DNA of 64,000 nucleotides from Larix kaempferi (lineage: Eukaryota > Streptophyta > Pinopsida > Pinales > Pinaceae), in the NCBI GenBank assembly GCA_027924585.1, contig BSBM01000386.1, positions 2,094,001-2,158,000 of the forward strand. The letters are read 5' to 3'. The position numbers were made by a program, and so were the translations under genes. Below are positions 59,226 through 64,000 of the stretch, in pieces. The notes below the pieces were generated by a model. It saw nothing but the letters and a program-made list of their open reading frames with translations. It did not search any database and was not told where the DNA came from. Position 1 is the first letter of the stretch; every line of letters begins with the position of its first letter.

Positions 59226-61331
59226 CTAGAGTTGTCGTGCCCGCTCCAAATGTGGGAAAGCATGTGTGTAATGGCCATAGACCCCGCAAATAGAACAAGG
59301 ATGGTTCATTTGCAAGTTAGGGTTTTTAGCTTGTTTTGGCGGCCTGTCGGGGTTTTGGTTGGCAGGTGTCGCGTTATTATTATTTGGGGGATTAGGTGGC
59401 TGGCCACCTTGGTATGGAGGGGGGTTGATCCTGCAGTTACGTCCTTTTCCATGGTTTTGCTGGCCTTGTTGGCGTTGGGTATTTTGGTTATGTTGCGGAT
59501 TTTGTTGCGCATACACTTGCCCTTGGGCAACAGGTGGGTGTTGGGGTTATGCAGGTGTGGGAGCAGGCTGCAACGGATAATAAGTGGGTGGGGGTGGAGG
59601 CAGTGCAGGTGCTGGACCTTATGGGGGTTGTTGATACCTATGTGTGACGGGTGGTTGATTTGCCGCAGGTGCTTCCTGTGGCGGATAATAAGTGGGGGGG
59701 GCTTGAAAGGATACAGGAGCATGCGTGACTTGCAGGTGGTAATATGGTTGAGGTGCAACTGGGGGAATGTAAGAGGGGGATGCATGGCCAAAGCACTGAG
59801 GTGGAAATGAGGGTCTGTGGGAATGGTGGTTATGCACCATGGGAGCATATGAATTGGTTGCTCCAGAGTGGGATGTATCCCGCGAAAGGTCGGGGCCATT
59901 ACTAGTATGTGTCATGGAAAAGGGCTGGTTATGCGATGCAACATGGCCAATGATGCCATCGGCGGCATGGGATGCCCCCAGTGTATCGTTTCGGGAGGAA
60001 TCGCCATGGGGGGCATCGAGTATAATGGTATATAAGTAACTAGAATGGTCATAGATAAGGTCAAACTGCTTGGCTTTTAAGATGGCTTCTTCCTCGAACT
60101 CGGGTCGCTCGGATGCCATATCCTTGGCAATGACAGGAAGGAGAGATTTGAGAAACCAATCTAGGAAGATACGGTCATCTAACTTGATTTTGCACAGGCT
60201 TCGGTGTCGACGCCACTCATGAATGTGGTCAGTGATGTGGGTGGCCGTATTCTATCTGCAAGATAGTAGGATCTCAACTCCCGTGTCATAGCGGACAGGT
60301 AACTGAAAGAACTGTAGGAAGGTCGAGGCAAGGGAAGTAAAGGTGGCATGGGTCCCATGGGGCTGCTCGATGTACCACTTGGCTGTAGAGCCAGTGAGAG
60401 TTCATTGTAACAGACGGAGTTGGACAGAGTTGTCCACTATGGAGTTGGAGGAACACCATAGATGGAAGGACATAATGTGATTTTGTGGGTCTTCACTTGC
60501 CTTGCCCTCAAACTTGGGGATATCTGATGGGAGTTTGGTAGGCATGTGAGGCCACATGGGATCGTGTCTGATGGGATCCTTGGTCAATCTAGCTAGGTCA
60601 GGAAGGTTGAGACTGGCCATGAATGGAAAACTAGTAGAAGGATATGACGTACTAGTGGGGGAGGCCATGGTGGGACCGTTGCCCCCAAGTGTGAGAGCTG
60701 GGTTCATGTTGGGGATGTTACCCCCAGACAGAGGAACGAAGGTGGTATGGGAGGGTCCTGTGCCGCTAAGTGTAACATGAGTTGCAGATGGGGTTGGGTT
60801 GGGTATGGTAGTCGCTGTAATGGGAATAGTAACATGAATGGTAGGTGTGGTACCCATCGTGGGCATACCCAAGGTAGGTGTGGTTGTGGCTAGTGTGCTT
60901 GCTGGGGTCGTTGTGGGCGTTCCACCAATCGTGCATACAAAGAAGGGGTTAGAGGTCATGCTAGCCATGGGGCTAGTTGGTGCTGTGTAGGTAGGGTTTT
61001 TCGACTCTGCCTCAGAATCAGATGTGAAATAAGAAGCATCAGAGTTAGGGGACAGATCTTTATGGCGTCGAATGGAGTCGAGTGACGAAGCTCTAAGTCT
61101 ATGATGAGTGATGTAGAGTGATGTAGCTCTACGTCTATGACGAGTGATGTCAAGTGAATCGTGTTGCGGGGGCTCGCCCCAGAGGCACCGAGAGTGTCTC
61201 GGGGACTCAATGGTGACAGATGGTGTCAAGTATCTGGGGGTTGTGTCGAGTGAAAAAAAGCTCAAAAACCCTAATGCAGACGAGTGTCCAGAAGGAGAGC
61301 GCAAAAATATGGCACTCAGGCCAACAACCAA
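59226..61331 (-). pseudogene. gag: EL8 gag
   Basis: One frame throughout. It has a Ser/Thr/Pro-rich N-terminus, then MPTKLPSDIPKFEGKASEDP and HIMSFHLWCSSNSI (capsid start), TLTGSTAKWYIEQP, HIHEWRRHRSLCKI, a Pro-rich region, and a zinc motif CSICGVYGHYTHAF whose last Cys is Phe. Stops at 60402 and about 60255, and two more near 59617 and 59550. The true start is unclear; the ATG at 61331 is simply the first in frame. Positions 58783-59225 are decayed linker. Confidence 0.8.
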
Positions 61332-62893
61332 CTCAAAACACTTACTATAACAGCTGTGCTACAATAAGCGGAGTATCAGAAAAAATGGTCAGAATACCAA
61401 CAAGCAAACGGTTGCCTAAAAATAAAAATGGTGGACTCACTAAACCAAAGGGAGGTAAGGGAGCATGCAAACACCTAGTTAAATAGTATTCTGATTCGAC
61501 CAGACATATCCTCTACAAGGTGATGAAATCCAAGTCAGACAATATGGATAGTAGAACCAAGTGGCTAAAGATATCCCCCTACCAGGAGGGACACCGAGTA
61601 AGACAATCCTAGAAGAAAGGCAACTAAGATACCCCATTCATGACAGGTCCAGAAAAGGTGAATCTGCAGCTCTTGACCTATCACCGTGTGGGCCTAAAAG
61701 GAACACCACACGCGGACAGTGAGTAGGTAGCCTTCAGTTACTAGGTGGATTGTGGTATTCCACTCAGGCCTCGGGAGCCAGTCTGGCTACTTCAACCCTC
61801 CTAAGGGAGAGGCCCTCTGATAAACTGGTGGTGACCGTGCCAAAAAATACTAGGGGGTTTTGGTACCCTAAAGGACAACCACTATGTCTCAAGTGTAAGC
61901 GACTGAGGGGTGTTATTTGGATGCATATCCCCCCTGTCCTACCTAACTACAATATTCTTATGTGTTCCCCAAGTGGGGTTAGAATGTTGGTTGTGTTAAG
62001 TAGTGTTTTAAGGCTCACTTGAATTAGGTGACAGAGTGTGTGAGTGTGAGGTAATGAACCCAATCAAAAGTGCCACGCGTGGGCAACTTTTTTAACCAAT
62101 AATAATGCAGAAATTTAACTTGCAATGCAAAATTTTCTTTTTTCAATGTAAATGCTTAAACTTAAAAATTCTATAAATGGAACAGAAAGAAAACTGCAGA
62201 AAAAGACTGTAGGTAACTGTGGCTGCAGACAGAACAGGAGGCTGTGCAGGTGCAGAAAATATTGTAGAAAAATTTTGGGTTCAAAAAAGGGTAAAAATGC
62301 AGGAAACAGATCGTGAGCCTGTGACTGAAATGCGTGGCCTGGGGCACGGCTGTAGAGGTGAACCCTGCGATTGGATCGTGAGTCTATAGCCAAAATATGT
62401 GGTCTGGGGCGTGGCAAAAGGGCAGAAAGCTGCAGCCAGATCGCGGGTCTATGGCCAAAATGTGCGGTCTGGAGCGCGGAAAAAGGGTAGAAAGCTGCGG
62501 TCAAATTGCGGGTCTATGGCCAAAATGCGCGGTCTGGAGCGCGACAAAAGGGTACAAAGCTGTGGTCGGATCGCGGATCTGTGTCCAAAATGCGTGACAA
62601 AGGGGCAGAAATTTGTGCTCTGGGCTGCAGGAAAGAGGTAGAAAGCTACGGTCGGGTCACAGAAAAATGGTAGGAAGTCGCAGTCTAGGCCGCGGGAAAA
62701 GGGTAGAAAGTTGCGATCTGAATCGCGGAAAAACGACCGAAAGCTACAATCTGGGCCGCGACTGCTAGGAATAGAACCGCGATCTGCGGCAGAAAACCCA
62801 ACTGGCCGAAGCCACAGCCGAACAGGGAAAGTAGAAAAATACTTGCAGAAAATAAAAACTTTTAAATTTTTAACCAGAAATTCAAAGGCCAAT
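61332..62893 (-). other. EL8 leader, non-coding
   Basis: No supported gene between gag and the primer-binding site. Contains the 65-base tandem repeat at 62336-62595. Confidence 0.6.
62336..62595. repeat. 65-base tandem repeat in EL8 leader
   Basis: gg(c/t)ctggggcg(t/c)gg anchors at 62336, 62401, 62466 and 62531, exactly 65 bases apart; degenerate copies continue to about 62770. Confidence 0.9.
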
Positions 62894-62906
62894 AGTGGAG
62901 TCACCA
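62894..62906 (-). promoter_or_regulatory. Primer-binding site of EL8 (tRNA-Arg type)
   Basis: TGGTGACTCCACT on the minus strand, four bases from the LTR. One base differs from TGGCGACTCCACT, complementary to plant tRNA-Arg, as in Ogre-type elements. Confidence 0.6.
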
Positions 62907-62910
62907 AAAC

Positions 62911-63667
62911 TGTGGCTAGGGTTTTCACCCTAGCTTGTGCAAATGAGCACCTACTAAGGAGAAGGGCCTCCTTAGTAGCAGTTCAGTAAAACAGTAAAAC
63001 AAGGTAAAATCTAAGCTAACATGTGCATCAACAGAAAATAAAAAGACAATAATATAATGGGAATTTTTCTTTTGTATTAAAAATGAGAACAAAGTTACAT
63101 TTACCTCAAATGTTGAGGTTGGTGGAGCTCTTGCAGTAGTCCAGGAGGGCTGCTTCCGTGCTCCAATGGGTTCCTTCTCCTTCTCCAAGGTGCTTGGATG
63201 GTGGGCCAAAAGGGGCACTCAAATGGGAAACTAGCTCTAATGGTGAGCTTGGGTTTCACGAGTGATTTTGGTAGAGTGAGGATAGGATAGATTGTGGATA
63301 TGAAATGGGGAGCCTCCATCACCTATTTATAGGTTTTTTAGTGGTGGAGTGTTGACCCATGGTTTTTGGCACCATATGGTTTAGGTCAATTGTTTTAGGG
63401 TTTTTGCTTCCTTTTTTCCTCTTTTTCCTCTTTTTTATATTTTTTATTCCCTTTTACTTGATTTTTGGGAATTTAGAGCATTTTTAGAGGGTTTTTGTTA
63501 TCTTTTGAGGAAACTTAATTATTTGGAAGGGAAAAGGGGGGGTTTTGGCCTTTTGGTGGCCATTTAATGGTTTTTTGAGGTTTTGGAGGCAAATATGGTG
63601 GGAAAAATAGACAAATGAGTCATGTGGTGAGGGAGATGAGGTAATGAGCACTTTGTAGGTGTTAACA
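62911..63667 (-). repeat. 5' LTR of EL8
   Basis: 757 bases, partner of 39603-40373. TATA-like TATAAATAGG (minus) at 63322-63331; this box is mutated in the 3' LTR (atttctagg). Confidence 0.92.
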
Positions 63668-64000
63668 TTTCCTTTCCATGCTAGATTAACCTCTGATTTT
63701 CCTTTACTCTGCTCATAGCAATGCATTGCCATTCTAATGGCTTCATCAAGACTTGGTGGATTAAAAAACTCAATCCTATCTCTGAAACTTTGAGGTAGAC
63801 TCCCAAGGAAGCATTGGATTTTTACTCTCTCATCTTTAATGTAATCCACATACCTCAATAATTCCAAAAAATTATGGACATGTTCTTCCATAGATTTTTG
63901 TCCCAATCTGAGTTCATTGAACTCTTTTCTTTTACTGTCATAATACCTATCAGAAAGGTATTTTTCCTTGAAGTACTTCTTAAATCTCTCCCAGCTGATC
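63668..64000 (-). pseudogene. gag: EL6 gag, N-terminal side (open at right edge)
   Basis: Reads SWERFKKYFKEKYLSDRYYD, EEHVHNFLELLRYVDYIKDE and LPQSFRDRIEFFNPPSLDEA, a standard plant gypsy capsid segment, uninterrupted within the window. EL8 inserted after LAWKG, and the frame resumes at 39602. Confidence 0.88.

Larger units (their letters stand above)
39603..63667 (-). mobile_element. EL8: Tat/Ogre-like gypsy element with antisense PMD-like ORF
   Basis: LTRs are 39603-40373 and 62911-63667 (TGT(A/G)GCTAGGG...GTTAACA read on the plus strand); target duplication tgtcc/tttcc differs at one base. The coding strand is minus: gag, protease, RT start, RNase H; then a plus-strand PMD-like ORF near the 3' LTR. 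The tRNA-Arg-type primer-binding site, long repeat-rich untranslated regions and antisense ORF fit the Tat lineage. The 24,065-base span includes EL9; without it EL8 is about 12.6 kb. No integrase seen. Confidence 0.85.
30957..64000 (-). mobile_element. EL6: Tekay/Del-like chromovirus, interrupted twice
   Basis: The minus-strand 3' LTR is 30957-31624 (TGTAATACCCC...GATGTGACA). Polyprotein segments lie at 31639-31941, 36249-39602 and 63668-64000, separated by EL7a and EL8. Gene order is gag, protease, RT, RNase H, integrase, C-terminal region with chromodomain-like end. The 5' LTR and gag N-terminus are outside the window. The left flank is aaata (30952-30956); the matching duplication would be beyond the right edge. 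It sits inside the EL5 gag. Confidence 0.88.

Noticed and set aside
59067-59810. 247-codon plus-strand ORF rich in Trp, Gly and Arg
   Set aside because: Antisense shadow of the EL8 gag Pro-rich region; composition explains its openness.

Overview
This window is plant nuclear DNA made almost entirely of LTR retrotransposons; I see no ordinary host gene, rRNA or tRNA gene. The plant assignment rests on Ty3/gypsy and Ty1/copia families with plant-type primer-binding sites (initiator tRNA-Met, tRNA-Arg, tRNA-Glu), a plant-mobile-domain-like (PMD-like) reading frame, and heavily nested, decayed elements. That pattern fits a large seed-plant genome. A gymnosperm is possible, but the sequence alone does not prove it.

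Layout, left to right. EL1 (1-4820, minus) is the 5' part of a gypsy-like element. It has a 1.47 kb LTR, an unusual tandem array of tRNA-Glu primer-binding sites, a small ORF ahead of gag, and an intact 844-codon gag-protease frame that runs off the left edge. An A-rich satellite-like tract and AT-rich DNA follow (4821-6936). EL2 (6937-15533, minus) is a decayed relative of EL1 with the same extra ORF, a second capsid-like segment after the protease, and a further large ORF, but no visible reverse transcriptase (RT) or integrase. EL3 (15549-24070, minus) is a gypsy relic whose 3' LTR was split by a 3.2 kb putative solo LTR, EL4 (16019-19224). Positions 24071-29683 hold simple and tandem repeats plus a possible CACTA-transposon remnant.

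From 29684 to the right edge is a five-level nest. Copia element EL5 (from 29684) was broken in gag by chromovirus EL6 (30957 to beyond 64000). EL6 was broken in its C-terminal region by EL7a (31942-36248) and in gag by the Tat-like element EL8 (39603-63667). EL8 was broken in an antisense PMD-like ORF by copia EL9 (43874-55363). EL9 was broken by EL7b (46011-50458), a sibling of EL7a. Four of these insertions have both target-site duplications in the window (EL7a, EL7b, EL8, EL9): two are perfect and two differ at one base. In three of them the interrupted reading frame resumes in frame on the far side.

Most elements here are non-autonomous. EL7a and EL7b share the same deletions of the RT core and integrase core, EL8 jumps from the start of RT to an RNase H, EL9 has only RT/RNase H remnants, and EL2 shows no RT or integrase. 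Only EL6 keeps a nearly full pol, and its RT active site is mutated. The most unusual features are the tandem primer-binding sites, the pre-gag ORF, the in-frame-deleted EL7 family, the antisense PMD-like ORF, and a cluster of short hairpins near 20.1-20.6 kb.
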